Below the pieces are notes generated by a model, which was not told where the DNA came from, made no database searches, and saw nothing but the letters and a program-made list of their open reading frames with translations. Made by a program: the position numbers and the translations under genes. This document shows positions 18,491 to 28,061 of a stretch of DNA of 64,000 bases, piece by piece (positions within the stretch are counted from its first letter, which is position 1; the number at the start of each line of letters is the position of its first letter). This DNA comes from Limnovirga soli. Its GTDB lineage: Bacteria > Bacteroidota > Bacteroidia > Chitinophagales > Chitinophagaceae. The stretch is from positions 124,001 through 188,000 of the forward strand of contig NZ_WHPF01000006.1 in assembly GCF_013106755.1 (NCBI RefSeq). The letters are read 5' to 3'.

Positions 18491-18919
18491 CTAAATAGCA
18501 TTAAACTGCTTGCCGGCCATATTTTGTTTCACCAATGTCCAGTTATCGGTTAATGTAGTTTCTATCCAAAGATTGTTAGATTTACGTAATACCTTGGTAG
18601 GCAGATTAAAAAGGGCAGTTAGCTGCTGAACCAGTTCTGCAACTGTGGTTTCTTCATAAATTTCAATAAAAAAATCTCCTTGTACCTTTTGTAATTGGCT
18701 TAGTTTTTTATTTGTGGTAATAGATTTAATGCCACCATTACTGGAAGCAACCTGATGTACCATGTTCTCAATTTTGAGGTAAGGGAATACCTTGTTAAAT
18801 TCAAGCTGAACTTCTTCAAAAGTGTTCCATGCTTCAATTCTAAGAAGTAGCCCTGATTTATTTACATAAGAATACATATTCATTTTTTTAGAATCGTCAC
18901 TATCAATTTTGCCTACCAC
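18491..18919 (-). CDS. Hypothetical protein
   Basis: Unrecognised protein of up to 142 residues, convergent with the response regulator. The longest frame begins with GTG at 18919; an ATG at 18883 (MNMYSYVNKSG) is equally plausible. No signal peptide, membrane segment or cysteine motif is seen. The composition is that of a soluble mixed alpha/beta protein (LLLRIEAWNTFEEVQLEFN; FFIEIYEETTVAELVQQL). No function can be assigned. Confidence 0.6.
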   Translation of the reverse strand: MVGKIDSDDSKKMNMYSYVNKSGLLLRIEAWNTFEEVQLEFNKVFPYLKIENMVHQVASSNGGIKSITTNKKLSQLQKVQGDFFIEIYEETTVAELVQQLTALFNLPTKVLRKSNNLWIETTLTDNWTLVKQNMAGKQFNAI

Positions 18920-19321
18920 AGCTTTTAATTTAATAGTACCTAAATAATTCGAAATACCCTAACCGAAAAAAGCCTTCCTCTTCCTTTAATCCTGATTGCA
19001 TTGCTGCAATTTTTAAGATGCCTGTTTAATCCACTACTGAACTATAAACAAACTTATTATACAAAAAATGTATTGAACATGACGAAAATCAATTTTTTCT
19101 TTGAGTATTATCAAGATTGCCATTTTTAACTGATTTATTTGAAAAAAAATAACATATTAATTATTTTTTAATTTCGGGTAATTCTAAAAACAAACAAACA
19201 ATACGATATATGTAGTTATACCCAATTTGCCTTAATTTATTTTCGTAGCAACATTTTGCCTTTTCATCTATAATTTTTAAAACAAAACTTATTTTATTTA
19301 ATTTAGAAAAAAATTACACTC
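18920..19321. other. Intergenic region upstream of the cytochrome c gene
   Basis: 402 bases, very AT-rich with long A and T runs (for example 19138-19175). It should contain the divergent promoters of the hypothetical gene and the cytochrome gene. No repeat copy and no exact -7 box was seen. Confidence 0.45.
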
Positions 19322-19816
19322 ATGTTTACAACCAACAAAAACAAAGTAACTGTACTGCTATGCTTAACGGCATTCGTTGCGTTTGGGCTTACTGCCTATA
19401 CACCGGGCGCAACTGGTGGACCCGAGGAATATAAGAACCTTCAGGTATTACCAAAAGATATTACCCACGAACAATTAGACAAAGTAATGCACAACTTTAA
19501 CGATGCATTAGGCGTTAAATGTGCGTACTGCCATGTACACACAGGCGAAGACTGGAGACAAGGCTGGGATTTTGCAAAAGACGATAAAGATCAAAAACAA
19601 ATAGCACGTCATATGCTTAGAATGACAATGGGTATTAATGCCACCTATTTTAACTGGGAAAAATCTAACATGCCAGATACCATTAGGGTTGTTACCTGTA
19701 ACACCTGTCACAGAGGTATTGAGCACCCCGATGCAAAAGGCATTGCAGATCAAATGGCCAATGGCGGTATGAAACAAGCACCTCCTCCACCCCCACCACC
19801 CGCAAACAAGCAATAA
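19322..19816 (+). CDS. Diheme c-type cytochrome (reaction-centre cytochrome-like)
   Basis: Exported electron carrier of 164 residues. An N-terminal signal or anchor (VTVLLCLTAFVAFGLTA) is followed by two heme c sites: Cys67-Cys70-His71 (KCAYCHVHTG) and Cys126-Cys129-His130 (TCNTCHRG). The segment HMLRMTMGINATYFNW between them resembles the photosynthetic reaction-centre cytochrome c subunit family, which also occurs in non-photosynthetic Bacteroidota; its Met residues are candidate heme ligands. The C-terminus is a proline run. No photosynthesis gene is present, so a respiratory role is inferred. Confidence 0.88.
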   Translation: MFTTNKNKVTVLLCLTAFVAFGLTAYTPGATGGPEEYKNLQVLPKDITHEQLDKVMHNFNDALGVKCAYCHVHTGEDWRQGWDFAKDDKDQKQIARHMLRMTMGINATYFNWEKSNMPDTIRVVTCNTCHRGIEHPDAKGIADQMANGGMKQAPPPPPPPANKQ

Positions 19817-19827
19817 AAAATAATTTT

Positions 19828-19865
19828 AAAAAAAGAGGTTCATTAAACATGAACCTCTTTTTTTA
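19828..19865 (+). terminator. Rho-independent terminator of cytochrome c gene
   Basis: 12-base stem AAAGAGGTTCAT / ATGAACCTCTTT, 5-base loop, followed by four more T, starting 15 bases after the stop codon. Confidence 0.88.
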
Positions 19866-19894
19866 TGTAACCGACTGTATAACAATGAGCATCA

Positions 19895-19975
19895 TCGCAT
19901 GTTTTGTATTTGCTGCTTCGTCGCTCAAATACCTTATTTCCAGATTCCTCATTTACGGCAGCAATAAACAGTAAA
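19895..19975 (-). repeat. R1-related module without core, reverse
   Basis: On the minus strand it reads TTTATTGCTGCCGTAAATGA, then GGAATCTGGAAATAAGG and GCGACGAAGCAGC. It carries the GCTGCC...TGAGGAA left module and a decayed core (GCGACGAAG). The neighbouring full copy starts 41 bases on. The 330-base gap between the cytochrome gene and nnr holds only these and the terminator. Confidence 0.5.
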
Positions 19976-20016
19976 AATATATGATATTAAAAGGAATGAA
20001 GCCACCTAATCAGTAC

Positions 20017-20066
20017 CCACAAGTGTGCGACGCAAGTAAAGCCCCATGCTTAATCTGCAGCCCGGC
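20017..20066 (+). repeat. R1 repeat, forward copy
   Basis: CCACAAGT, core GTGCGACGCAAG, TAAAGCCCC, tail AGCCCGGCAC. It lies about 80 bases upstream of nnr. Confidence 0.82.
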
Positions 20067-20146
20067 ACACAATGACATTTAATTTCTTTGCAGCTTACAT
20101 TATTCATTGCATTTTAGTGCCTTGCTTGGCGTAATTTTATACAGCT

Positions 20147-21637
20147 ATGCAACTATTAACACCACAACAAATACATGATTGGGATGCGTACACCATTGCC
20201 CATGAACCTATAAATTCATTTAATTTAATGGAACGTGCAGCAGGCAAATGCACCGCCTTTTTACTTGAAAAAAAACTTTTGCAACACCCCATTAGTATTT
20301 TCTGCGGTAAGGGAAATAATGGCGGAGACGGATTGGCAATTGCCCGACAATTAATTGAATCGGGTTATAATCCGGCAGTATATATTCTTGAATTGGGCGC
20401 TATGGGCACGGCGGATTTTCAACAGAATTTACATATACTGCATACGCTAACAAAAGATATTCATTTTATACAATCGGTAGATTTTTTTCCGGTACTGCCA
20501 TCCAATCACATAATTATTGATGCCTTGTATGGCAGTGGGTTAAACAGGCCCCTGGAACAGCTGAGTGCAATGTTGGTTAATCATATAAACAATGCACATG
20601 CAACTGTTATAGCAATTGATGTGCCCAGCGGATTGTTTATAGATAAAAGTGCCAGCGGCTACCCTATTATTAAGGCCGCAATTACATTAACATTTCAGGT
20701 AATAAAACTGTGCTTTTTACTGGCTGAAAATGCCCCATTTTTTGGTGAAGTTCATGTGCTCGAAATTGGGCTGGATGCTAATTATCTGGCTACTATTCAA
20801 ACCAAATACACCATTTTATCCAGGTCTTTTATCAACTTAATTTATAAAAAAAGAAATGCCTTTGCACATAAGGGTTCTAATGGCCATTGCCTATTGCTGG
20901 CTGGCAGTTTTGGCAAAACGGGAGCCGCTATATTGGCAGCTAAAGCTTGTTTAAGAACAGGCACAGGATTGCTAACCGTTGGTTTAACGCAGGAAAATAT
21001 ACCCATTATGCAAACCGTAGTTCCCGAAGCCATGTGTATTAATAGAGAACAGGCGTTTGACACGACTATCTATACAACAATTGCCATTGGTCCGGGGCTG
21101 GGCATTAACGAGGCAAACACACAATTAATGATGTCGGTTTTACAGGCATTTCGGGCACCAATTGTATTGGATGCAGACGCCATTACTATTATTGCAAACT
21201 ATCCTGTACTTAAAAATTTTATACCAAAAGGCGCTATATTAACCCCGCATCCCAAAGAATTTGACCGGTTGTTTGGCAAAACAGGCAATGATGTTGAACG
21301 AATAGAAAAAGCCATTTTAAATGCTGCTAACCTGCAATGCTATATAATTCTAAAAGGCCATCACACTTTTATTGCATGCCCCGATGGAAGCGGGTATTTT
21401 AATAATACCGGTAATGCCGGACTGGCCAAAGGCGGTAGCGGCGATGTGCTTACCGGTATGCTGGCAGCATTACTGGCACAGGGTTACACCCCTTTACATG
21501 CTGCATTATTTGGGGTTTATTTACATGGATTAGCTGCCGACACTGCACTTGCTTCCCAATCTATGGAAAGCATGATAGCTACTGACCTAATTGAACATAT
21601 AAGTACCGCCTATTATGAAATAAATAATGCTATCTAA
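20147..21637 (+). CDS. nnr: Bifunctional NAD(P)H-hydrate epimerase / dehydratase
   Basis: Repairs damaged NAD(P)H hydrates: the N-domain interconverts the two epimers and the C-domain dehydrates the S form using ADP or ATP. It has 496 residues, the standard fused length. The YjeF N-domain (1 to about 215) shows CGKGNNGGDGLAIARQL and DALYGSGLNRPL. The kinase-like C-domain (about 230-496) shows LLAGSFGKTGAAILAAKACL, TPHPKEFDRLFG and GNAGLAKGGSGDVLTGMLAAL, the last including the catalytic Asp. It is transcribed singly. Confidence 0.95.
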   Translation: MQLLTPQQIHDWDAYTIAHEPINSFNLMERAAGKCTAFLLEKKLLQHPISIFCGKGNNGGDGLAIARQLIESGYNPAVYILELGAMGTADFQQNLHILHTLTKDIHFIQSVDFFPVLPSNHIIIDALYGSGLNRPLEQLSAMLVNHINNAHATVIAIDVPSGLFIDKSASGYPIIKAAITLTFQVIKLCFLLAENAPFFGEVHVLEIGLDANYLATIQTKYTILSRSFINLIYKKRNAFAHKGSNGHCLLLAGSFGKTGAAILAAKACLRTGTGLLTVGLTQENIPIMQTVVPEAMCINREQAFDTTIYTTIAIGPGLGINEANTQLMMSVLQAFRAPIVLDADAITIIANYPVLKNFIPKGAILTPHPKEFDRLFGKTGNDVERIEKAILNAANLQCYIILKGHHTFIACPDGSGYFNNTGNAGLAKGGSGDVLTGMLAALLAQGYTPLHAALFGVYLHGLAADTALASQSMESMIATDLIEHISTAYYEINNAI

Positions 21638-21741
21638 AAGGGCCACTTTTTGTGTAAACGGCTTTGGCAATTGCCCTTTTTGCCAAAAAATATGGGCTTG
21701 CTACTTGCTTTTGATGTTATACATGTAGGTTTTACATTTTG

Positions 21742-21793
21742 TAGCCCGGCGATGGCTCAGATTATCCGCTTTACTTGCGTCGCACACTTGTAC
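21742..21793 (-). repeat. R1 repeat, reverse copy
   Basis: Minus-strand reading is GTACAAGT, GTGCGACGCAAG, TAAAGCGGATAATC, tail GCCGGGCTA. It lies between nnr and the pyrophosphatase gene; a spurious 129-codon frame crosses it. Confidence 0.85.
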
Positions 21794-21889
21794 TGTAGTA
21801 AATATGGGCAACTTTCAACAGCCAGCCCTAAAACAGCGCTTCAAAAAACTTACCGTTCTCACAGCTTTAACATTTTGGTTATTATACCC

Positions 21890-21897
21890 TATATTTG
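21890..21897 (+). promoter_or_regulatory. Predicted -7 box (TATATTTG) for hppA
   Basis: Exact match to the Bacteroidota TAnnTTTG box. A start about 6 bases on would give the pyrophosphatase gene a leader of roughly 28 bases. A TTTTGG run lies upstream at 21873, but its spacing is shorter than ideal. Confidence 0.5.
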
Positions 21898-21930
21898 TTA
21901 CCATCATAAACTAAAACTAATAGATTGCTT

Positions 21931-24348
21931 ATGGATTCTTTATTCTATGCTGTGCCGGCCATGGGTATTGTCGGACTATTGTACACGTTCATTAAGTCTA
22001 AGTGGGTATCACGTCAGGATGCGGGTGAGAAAAAAATGACGGATATAAGCGACCACATTGCAGAAGGTGCTATGGCTTTTTTAAAGGAAGAGTGGAAAAT
22101 TCTTGGCTATTTTGTTGCCATTGCATCAGTATTATTGGCTGTAATGGCTAACAGCAATCCAGATAGTCACTGGAGTATTGCCATTGCATTTATTATTGGT
22201 GCTGTATTTAGTGCTACTGCTGGTTATATTGGTATGCATGTAGCTACAAAAGCCAATGTGCGCACAGCACAGGCTGCAAGAACCAGCCTTTCCAAAGCGC
22301 TAAATGTTTCCTTCACCGGTGGTTCTGTAATGGGCCTTGGTGTTGCAGGTTTGGCTGTTTTGGGTTTGGGTTCTTTATTCCTGGTATTAAAACAGGTATT
22401 TGCTCCAGGCGCAGGTGCCAATTCAGAAGAAATGCTTAGAACCATTGAAGTGCTTACCGGTTTTTCATTGGGTGCAGAAAGCATTGCCTTGTTTGCCCGT
22501 GTAGGTGGAGGTATTTATACCAAAGCTGCCGACGTAGGTGCTGACCTTGTTGGTAAAGTAGAAGCAGGTATTCCGGAAGATGATCCACGTAACCCAGCTA
22601 CCATCGCAGATAATGTGGGCGATAACGTAGGTGACGTGGCTGGTATGGGTGCCGATTTGTTTGGTTCTTATGTTGCTACCGTTTTGGCAACGATGGTTTT
22701 AGGACAGGAAACTATTTCCAACGATAATTTTGGAGGTTTTGGCCCAATTTTATTACCAATGTTAATTGCAGGTACCGGTATCATCTTTTCAATAATAGGT
22801 ACATTATTCGTAAAAATAAGTGAGAATGCCGGCATTAATACCCAGGCAGTACAAAGAGCATTAAATATGGGTAACTATAGCTCTATGGTACTTGCAGGTA
22901 TAGCAAGTATTTTCCTGGTAAATTATATTTTACCTGAAACAATGAGCCTTCGCGGACTGGAGTTTACCAAGTGGGGTGTTTTAGGTGCCATTGCAGTTGG
23001 TTTGGTAGTAGGTACTTTAATGAGTATGATTACTGAATATTACACAGCTATGGGTAAACGCCCGGTATTGAGTATTATCCGTCAAAGTGCTACAGGCCAT
23101 GGTACCAATGTTATTGGTGGGTTGGCGGTAGGTATGGAATCTACTTGTTTACCAATTCTGGTTTTAGCCAGTGGTATTTATGGTTCTTACCATTTCGCAG
23201 GTTTATACGGTGTGGCTATTGCCGCAGCTGGTATGATGGCTACCACTGCTATGCAATTAGCTATTGATGCCTTTGGACCAATTGCTGATAATGCGGGTGG
23301 TATTGCAGAAATGAGTGAATTACCTCCTGATGTTCGTGAAAAAACTGACGTATTGGATGCTGTTGGTAATACCACAGCTGCTACCGGTAAAGGTTTTGCC
23401 ATTGCTTCTGCAGCTTTAACTGCTTTGGCTTTATTTGCAGCCTTTGTTGGTGTTGCAGGTATTACTGGTATTGACATTTATAAAGCAGATGTACTGGCTT
23501 CTTTATTTATAGGCGCCATGATTCCTTTTATATTCTCCTCTTTAGCCATTCGTGCAGTAGGTGAAGCGGCTATGGCCATGGTAGAAGAAGTTCGTCGTCA
23601 GTTTCACACCATTCCAGGTATTATGGAAGGTACAGGAAAGCCTGAATACGATAAATGCGTTGCCATCTCAACAGATGCTTCTTTGAAGAAAATGGTTGCT
23701 CCTGGTGCCATTGCAATTGTTGCACCGTTGGTAATTGGTTTCCTTTTAGGCCCTGAAGCACTGGGTGGATTTTTAGCTGGTGCTACTGTTAGTGGTGTAC
23801 TTATGGGTATGTTCCAAAACAACGCCGGCGGTGCCTGGGATAATGCTAAAAAAAGCTTTGAAAAAGGTGTAGAGATAAACGGACAGATTTATAAAAAGAA
23901 AAGTGAACCACATAAAGCTGCCGTAACTGGTGATACCGTTGGTGATCCTTTTAAAGATACATCTGGCCCATCAATGAACATTCTTATCAAGTTAATGTCT
24001 ATTGTTTCATTGGTTATTGCGCCAACTTTGGCCCATGTGTTTCATACCAAAGATGGTGCTGCAGCCGTTAACCAGAAAAAAATGGAAATTCATGTTACTG
24101 CAACTGCCGATAAGGCAAACAGCAACACGGTGAACATGAATATTACCAGCGATGATACCAAATTAAATGGTTTGATTGCTGCATTAAAAGCCGATGGTGT
24201 TATTGCCAATAGCGGCAACTTGTCTATCAATGTGAACGATGGCAAATTAACTATTAACGGCAAAGAGCAATCTGCCGAAGTAGTAGCCAAATACAGTAAT
24301 TACCTTGAAGCAGGGAAGAACATCAACATTAATGTAAATACAAATTAG
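21931..24348 (+). CDS. hppA: Membrane-bound pyrophosphatase (K+-dependent type) with C-terminal extension
   Basis: Integral membrane ion pump that uses pyrophosphate hydrolysis to move H+ or Na+ out of the cytoplasm. The ATG at 21931 is chosen over the TTG six bases earlier, giving 805 residues. The substrate signature is clear: [20 protein letters not shown] and [19 protein letters not shown]. The segment [10 protein letters not shown] has Ala at the position where K+-independent enzymes have Lys, so K+ dependence is predicted. The pump core normally ends soon after [16 protein letters not shown]. Here about 100 more hydrophilic residues follow (see findings). Ion specificity cannot be decided. 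Confidence 0.95.
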   Translation: MDSLFYAVPAMGIVGLLYTFIKSKWVSRQDAGEKKMTDISDHIAEGAMAFLKEEWKILGYFVAIASVLLAVMANSNPDSHWSIAIAFIIGAVFSATAGYIGMHVATKANVRTAQAARTSLSKALNVSFTGGSVMGLGVAGLAVLGLGSLFLVLKQVFAPGAGANSEEMLRTIEVLTGFSLGAESIALFARVGGGIYTKAADVGADLVGKVEAGIPEDDPRNPATIADNVGDNVGDVAGMGADLFGSYVATVLATMVLGQETISNDNFGGFGPILLPMLIAGTGIIFSIIGTLFVKISENAGINTQAVQRALNMGNYSSMVLAGIASIFLVNYILPETMSLRGLEFTKWGVLGAIAVGLVVGTLMSMITEYYTAMGKRPVLSIIRQSATGHGTNVIGGLAVGMESTCLPILVLASGIYGSYHFAGLYGVAIAAAGMMATTAMQLAIDAFGPIADNAGGIAEMSELPPDVREKTDVLDAVGNTTAATGKGFAIASAALTALALFAAFVGVAGITGIDIYKADVLASLFIGAMIPFIFSSLAIRAVGEAAMAMVEEVRRQFHTIPGIMEGTGKPEYDKCVAISTDASLKKMVAPGAIAIVAPLVIGFLLGPEALGGFLAGATVSGVLMGMFQNNAGGAWDNAKKSFEKGVEINGQIYKKKSEPHKAAVTGDTVGDPFKDTSGPSMNILIKLMSIVSLVIAPTLAHVFHTKDGAAAVNQKKMEIHVTATADKANSNTVNMNITSDDTKLNGLIAALKADGVIANSGNLSINVNDGKLTINGKEQSAEVVAKYSNYLEAGKNININVNTN

Positions 24349-24364
24349 TATATACTTGCTTTAT

Positions 24365-24403
24365 AAAAATCCCCGAGGCCTATTGCTTTGGGGATTTTTT
24401 TTT
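24365..24403 (+). terminator. Terminator of hppA
   Basis: AAAAATCCCC pairs with GGGGATTTTT, with an inner 15-base loop, then a run of T. It starts 17 bases after the hppA stop. Confidence 0.85.
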
Positions 24404-24428
24404 GTTACCGGCTTTAAAATTATTAATT

Positions 24429-24476
24429 GAGCTGCGCTTGCCACGCTCGTTTCGGGGTTCCTTTTTCATGGCATCC
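24429..24476 (-). repeat. R1-related repeat with GAGCGTGGCAAG core, reverse
   Basis: On the minus strand: GGATGCCATGAAAAAGGAAC, CCCGAAAC, GAGCGTGGCAAG. This is the alternative core variant also seen at 61868-61940, preceded by the GGAAC left module. The 330-base gap hppA to cmk otherwise holds the terminator, this copy and the next one. Confidence 0.65.
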
Positions 24477-24554
24477 AATTAATGCATGGAATTATTTATG
24501 ATGGTTACAGGTTTTTAATTATTTACCCAATGCCTGCTGCAATAGTATTTTGCA

Positions 24555-24606
24555 GTACAAGAGTGCGACGCAAGTAAAGCCAAAAACATTTTCCCAAAGC
24601 CGGGCC
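24555..24606 (+). repeat. R1 repeat, forward copy
   Basis: GTACAAGA, GTGCGACGCAAG, TAAAGCC, tail AGCCGGGCCCATCA. Lies about 70 bases before cmk. Confidence 0.85.
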
Positions 24607-24678
24607 CATCATTTATTTTAAAGAAATTGATATTTAAAATATGGGTTGTGTGTATATTTTATGCACTTTTACCAACTT

Positions 24679-25356
24679 ATGAAAAAGATAATTATTACAA
24701 TTGATGGCTATTCATCCTGCGGAAAAAGTACAGTAGCACGTCAGCTGGCTAAGGAACTGAATTATATTTTTATTGACAGTGGTGCCATGTATCGGGCCAT
24801 TACTTTATACTTTTTACAAAACAAAGTTAATCTGCATGATGAGGCAGCTGTAAATACCGCATTGGCGGCTATTAATCTTTCTTTTGTATTTAATGCAACC
24901 ACTGGTAAAAGTGATATGTATTTGAATGAAGTAAATGTGGAAATCGCCATTAGGGAAATGTATATAAGCGATAATGTGAGCACTGTAGCTGCAGATGCTG
25001 CAGTACGTGAATTTGCGGTGGCACAACAAAGAAAAATAGGAGAACAAAAAGGTATTGTAATGGATGGCCGCGATATAGGCACTACTGTTTTCCCCAATGC
25101 CGAATTAAAAATATTTATGACGGCTGATATTGATGTTAGGGTAGAAAGGCGCTATAAGGAAGTAGTTGCGGCCAACGCCGGCATTACAAGAGAAGAAGTG
25201 AAACAGAACCTTGCAATGAGGGATCATTTAGATAGTACCAGGGCGATTAGTCCACTTCGTAAAGCCGATGACGCTTTGGTATTGGATAATTCCAATTTAA
25301 CAATGGCGGAGCAATTAACCCTTGTTTTGCAATGGGTAAATGAAAGGATACAATAG
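24679..25356 (+). CDS. cmk: Cytidylate kinase
   Basis: Phosphorylates CMP and dCMP with ATP in pyrimidine nucleotide synthesis. An upstream in-frame ATG exists at 24646, but the start at 24679 (MKKIIITIDGYSSCGKST) matches the family and puts the P-loop GYSSCGKST at residues 9-17; length is then 225. Other motifs are IDSGAMYRAITLYF, VMDGRDIGTTVFPNA (substrate-binding) and RDHLDSTRAISPL. It lies convergent with the E1 gene, and a shared terminator separates them. Confidence 0.95.
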   Translation: MKKIIITIDGYSSCGKSTVARQLAKELNYIFIDSGAMYRAITLYFLQNKVNLHDEAAVNTALAAINLSFVFNATTGKSDMYLNEVNVEIAIREMYISDNVSTVAADAAVREFAVAQQRKIGEQKGIVMDGRDIGTTVFPNAELKIFMTADIDVRVERRYKEVVAANAGITREEVKQNLAMRDHLDSTRAISPLRKADDALVLDNSNLTMAEQLTLVLQWVNERIQ

Positions 25357-25429
25357 TTTACTGCATTTTTATTCTTTAACGAAAATAAGTTATAAAAGCC
25401 CATTGCTATAATGGAAGAAGATGATATAT

Positions 25430-25460
25430 AAAAAAAGGTTGCTTTAAGCAACCTTTTTTT
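25430..25460. terminator. Bidirectional terminator, cmk / E1 gene
   Basis: 13-base perfect stem AAAAAAAGGTTGC / GCAACCTTTTTTT with a TTTAA loop. Because A and T runs flank both sides, it can stop transcripts from both convergent genes. Confidence 0.88.
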
Positions 25461-25476
25461 ATAGTTAAAGAACAAT

Positions 25477-27870
25477 TTATTCATTCATCATTTCACGTAT
25501 TGTTTCGGCAATTTCTTCTGCATTAGGCTTGCTGAAATAATCGCCATCGCTGCCATAGGCTGGCCTGTGTGCTTTTGCAGTAATGGTTCTAGGAGAAACA
25601 TCCAAATACCTGTAGCCACCCTGCTCTTCCATTACTTTATTAAACATATAAGCAGCTGCCCCACCTGGTACATCTTCATCAACGAAAACGATTCGGTTTG
25701 TTTTCTTTAAACTCTCCAATATCTTATGATGAATATCAAAAGGCAGTAAGGTTTGTACATCAATAATCTCGCAACTAATATTTTCCTCTTCCAGCCTTTC
25801 TGCAGCTTCCTGAATGATACGCAAGGTAGAGCCATAAGAAACTATGGTGATATCATTACCTTCTTTTAATATTTCTGGAATTCCCAATGGAACAGTCATT
25901 TCGCCAAGATTAGCAGGTAATTTTTCTTTTAATCTATAACCATTTAAACATTCTATCACCAAAGCCGGTTCAATACTTTGTAAAAGTGTATTGTACATAC
26001 CAGCAGCCTGCACCATATTGCGTGGCACACATACATGCATGCCCCTGAGTGCATTAATAATCATCCCCATGGGGGAGCCGCTATGCCAAATTCCTTCCAG
26101 CCTATGTCCACGTGAACGAACAATAATAGGACAATGTTGCAGTCCATTTGTGCGGTATTGAAGTGTGGCAACATCATCAGTTAATGGTTGCAAGCCATAT
26201 ACCAGATAATCAAGGTATTGAATTTCAGCAATCGGCCTTAAACCTCTTAATGCCAAACCAATCCCCTGCCCCATAATAGTAAGTTCCCTAATACCAGTAT
26301 CAAAAATCCTGTTTTCACCATGCTTTTCCTGTAAACCAGCAAAGCCCTGATTAACATCACCTATAAAACCCAGATCTTCTCCAAAGGCCACTACCAATGG
26401 ATTATTGGCAAACAATTGATCAAAATATTTATTCAATACTTCATATCCATTTATTTGAACGGCATCTTTAGGCACAACAGGTTTTACTTCATTAACATGT
26501 AAGGCGCTTCCTTTACCGGTTTCATATAAGCCGGTATTATATAATTCGTAATTATCCTGCTTTAATTGTTTATAATAATCAGCTAATTGGCTAGAAAATG
26601 AAGACTTCCCAGCAGCATCTATGGCAATAGAAAGACTTTTTAAAATATCCCTGCGTAGTGGTTCACGGTTTGTTTCCAGCTCCCTAGCTATTTTCTGAAG
26701 CTTATTAAATTTTTCAATATCGTGCACTACTGTTGCTTTAATAATCCCTGCTGCTTCTGCAGCTTTCTCTTTAATTGGGTTCAAATAATCTTCCCAAGCT
26801 CTTATACGGCTTTGCTTCACCGCATCTTTTACGGTTTCCTCAATAGCCACCAATTCTTCGTGTGCAGCAATACTGTTGTCTAACATCCACTGCCGCATTT
26901 TGCGAATGCAATCCCATTCTTTTTCCCATTCTAAACGCTCAGTAGTTTTATATCTTTCATGGCTGCCAGAGGTTGAATGTCCCTGTGGCTGGGTAAGCTC
27001 CTCCACATGAAAAACAGCAGGAATATGCGTATCTCTTACTTTTTGCAACCCAGCCTCAAACACTTCGCACATGCCAGCATAATCCCATCCTTTTACATTA
27101 TAAATATCAATACCGTTGGTATCAGGCTTTTTTTGAAACCCCTTAAGTACAGTTGAAATAGAACCTTTGGTCGTTTGATATTTCTTTGGAACGGATATAC
27201 CATACCCATCATCCCAAACAAAAACGGCTAAGGGTACCTGTAAAACACCGGCCGCATTAATTGTTTCCCAAAAATGGCCCTCAGATGTAGAAGCATCTCC
27301 AATAGTACAAAAGCAAATCTCATTGCCGTTATTGGATAGATGAGTTAAATTACTTAGTGATTGATTCTGTCTGAAAAGTTTAGATGCCAGCGATAGACCA
27401 ACACTTCTTGGCATTTGAGACGCAGTTGGAGCCATATCGGTAGCCACATTTTTCTGTGCCATCATGTTTACCAATACCCCATTTTCATCAAAATTTCTGG
27501 AGGTAAAATGATTGCTCATTTGTCTGCCAGAGCTAAACGGCTCATGGTTTCTGTCCGGATCAGCATATAACTGGGCAAAAAACTGTTGAATGGTAGCTAT
27601 ACCTGTAGCAAAAATAAAAGTCTGATCACGGTAATATCCTGAACGCCAGTCGCCAGGTTTAAAAAACTTGGCCATAGCCACCTGGGCTAATTCTTTGCCA
27701 TCTCCAAAAATGCCAAACTTTGCTTTACCTGTTAAAACTTCTCTTCTGCCAAGCAAGCTAACTTCCCGGCTTTCCAGAATTATACGGTAATCTTTCAATA
27801 CTTCATTACGAAAATCTTCATAAGAAAGCATGCTTTCATGCTGGTCAATATTGATGGTACTGGTATCCAT
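25477..27870 (-). CDS. Alpha-ketoacid dehydrogenase E1, fused alpha and beta subunits
   Basis: Thiamine diphosphate-dependent E1 component that decarboxylates a 2-oxoacid, probably branched-chain 2-oxoisovalerate or pyruvate. It has 797 residues: the alpha part (about 1-400) has the TPP motif GDASTSEGHFWETINAAGV, and the beta part (about 460-797) has FGEDLGFIGDVNQGFAGL and EDVPGGAAAYMFNKV. The fusion is common in Bacteroidota. A -7 box lies only 5 bases upstream of the first ATG, so the second Met (codon 14, at 27831) may be the real start. No E2 or E3 gene is adjacent, so the substrate cannot be settled. Confidence 0.9.
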   Translation of the reverse strand: MDTSTINIDQHESMLSYEDFRNEVLKDYRIILESREVSLLGRREVLTGKAKFGIFGDGKELAQVAMAKFFKPGDWRSGYYRDQTFIFATGIATIQQFFAQLYADPDRNHEPFSSGRQMSNHFTSRNFDENGVLVNMMAQKNVATDMAPTASQMPRSVGLSLASKLFRQNQSLSNLTHLSNNGNEICFCTIGDASTSEGHFWETINAAGVLQVPLAVFVWDDGYGISVPKKYQTTKGSISTVLKGFQKKPDTNGIDIYNVKGWDYAGMCEVFEAGLQKVRDTHIPAVFHVEELTQPQGHSTSGSHERYKTTERLEWEKEWDCIRKMRQWMLDNSIAAHEELVAIEETVKDAVKQSRIRAWEDYLNPIKEKAAEAAGIIKATVVHDIEKFNKLQKIARELETNREPLRRDILKSLSIAIDAAGKSSFSSQLADYYKQLKQDNYELYNTGLYETGKGSALHVNEVKPVVPKDAVQINGYEVLNKYFDQLFANNPLVVAFGEDLGFIGDVNQGFAGLQEKHGENRIFDTGIRELTIMGQGIGLALRGLRPIAEIQYLDYLVYGLQPLTDDVATLQYRTNGLQHCPIIVRSRGHRLEGIWHSGSPMGMIINALRGMHVCVPRNMVQAAGMYNTLLQSIEPALVIECLNGYRLKEKLPANLGEMTVPLGIPEILKEGNDITIVSYGSTLRIIQEAAERLEEENISCEIIDVQTLLPFDIHHKILESLKKTNRIVFVDEDVPGGAAAYMFNKVMEEQGGYRYLDVSPRTITAKAHRPAYGSDGDYFSKPNAEEIAETIREMMNE

Positions 27871-27874
27871 TAAA

Positions 27875-27908
27875 CAAAAATACCGTTTACATTAATTAAT
27901 AGAACAAA
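27875..27908 (-). promoter_or_regulatory. Predicted promoter of the E1 gene
   Basis: On the minus strand TTTG (27908-27905), 22 bases, then TATTTTTG (27882-27875), an exact TAnnTTTG. Transcription would start at about the first ATG, implying either a leaderless message or translation from the Met at 27831. Confidence 0.45.
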
Positions 27909-28061
27909 TGGCAGTATAATAAAATTGCACAGTTTTTGCACTGAAATCATGGTATTTAAATTAAAATCTTAAAACCTTAAGAAAGTTTTAAACAAGTTCT
28001 GGCTGTATAAAGAATTTTGCAAATAAGAAATCAATATTTTTACACAGAAAAACTTATTCTA

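Noticed and set aside
19322-19816. Evidence for photosynthesis
   Set aside because: The cytochrome resembles the reaction-centre subunit, but this family is common in non-photosynthetic Bacteroidota and no other photosynthesis gene is present.
21650-22039. 129-codon frame between nnr and hppA
   Set aside because: It crosses an R1 repeat, overlaps the start of hppA in another frame and resembles no family.
23187-23477. Ala/Pro-rich minus frame inside hppA
   Set aside because: Shadow of the strongly biased membrane-protein codons on the other strand.
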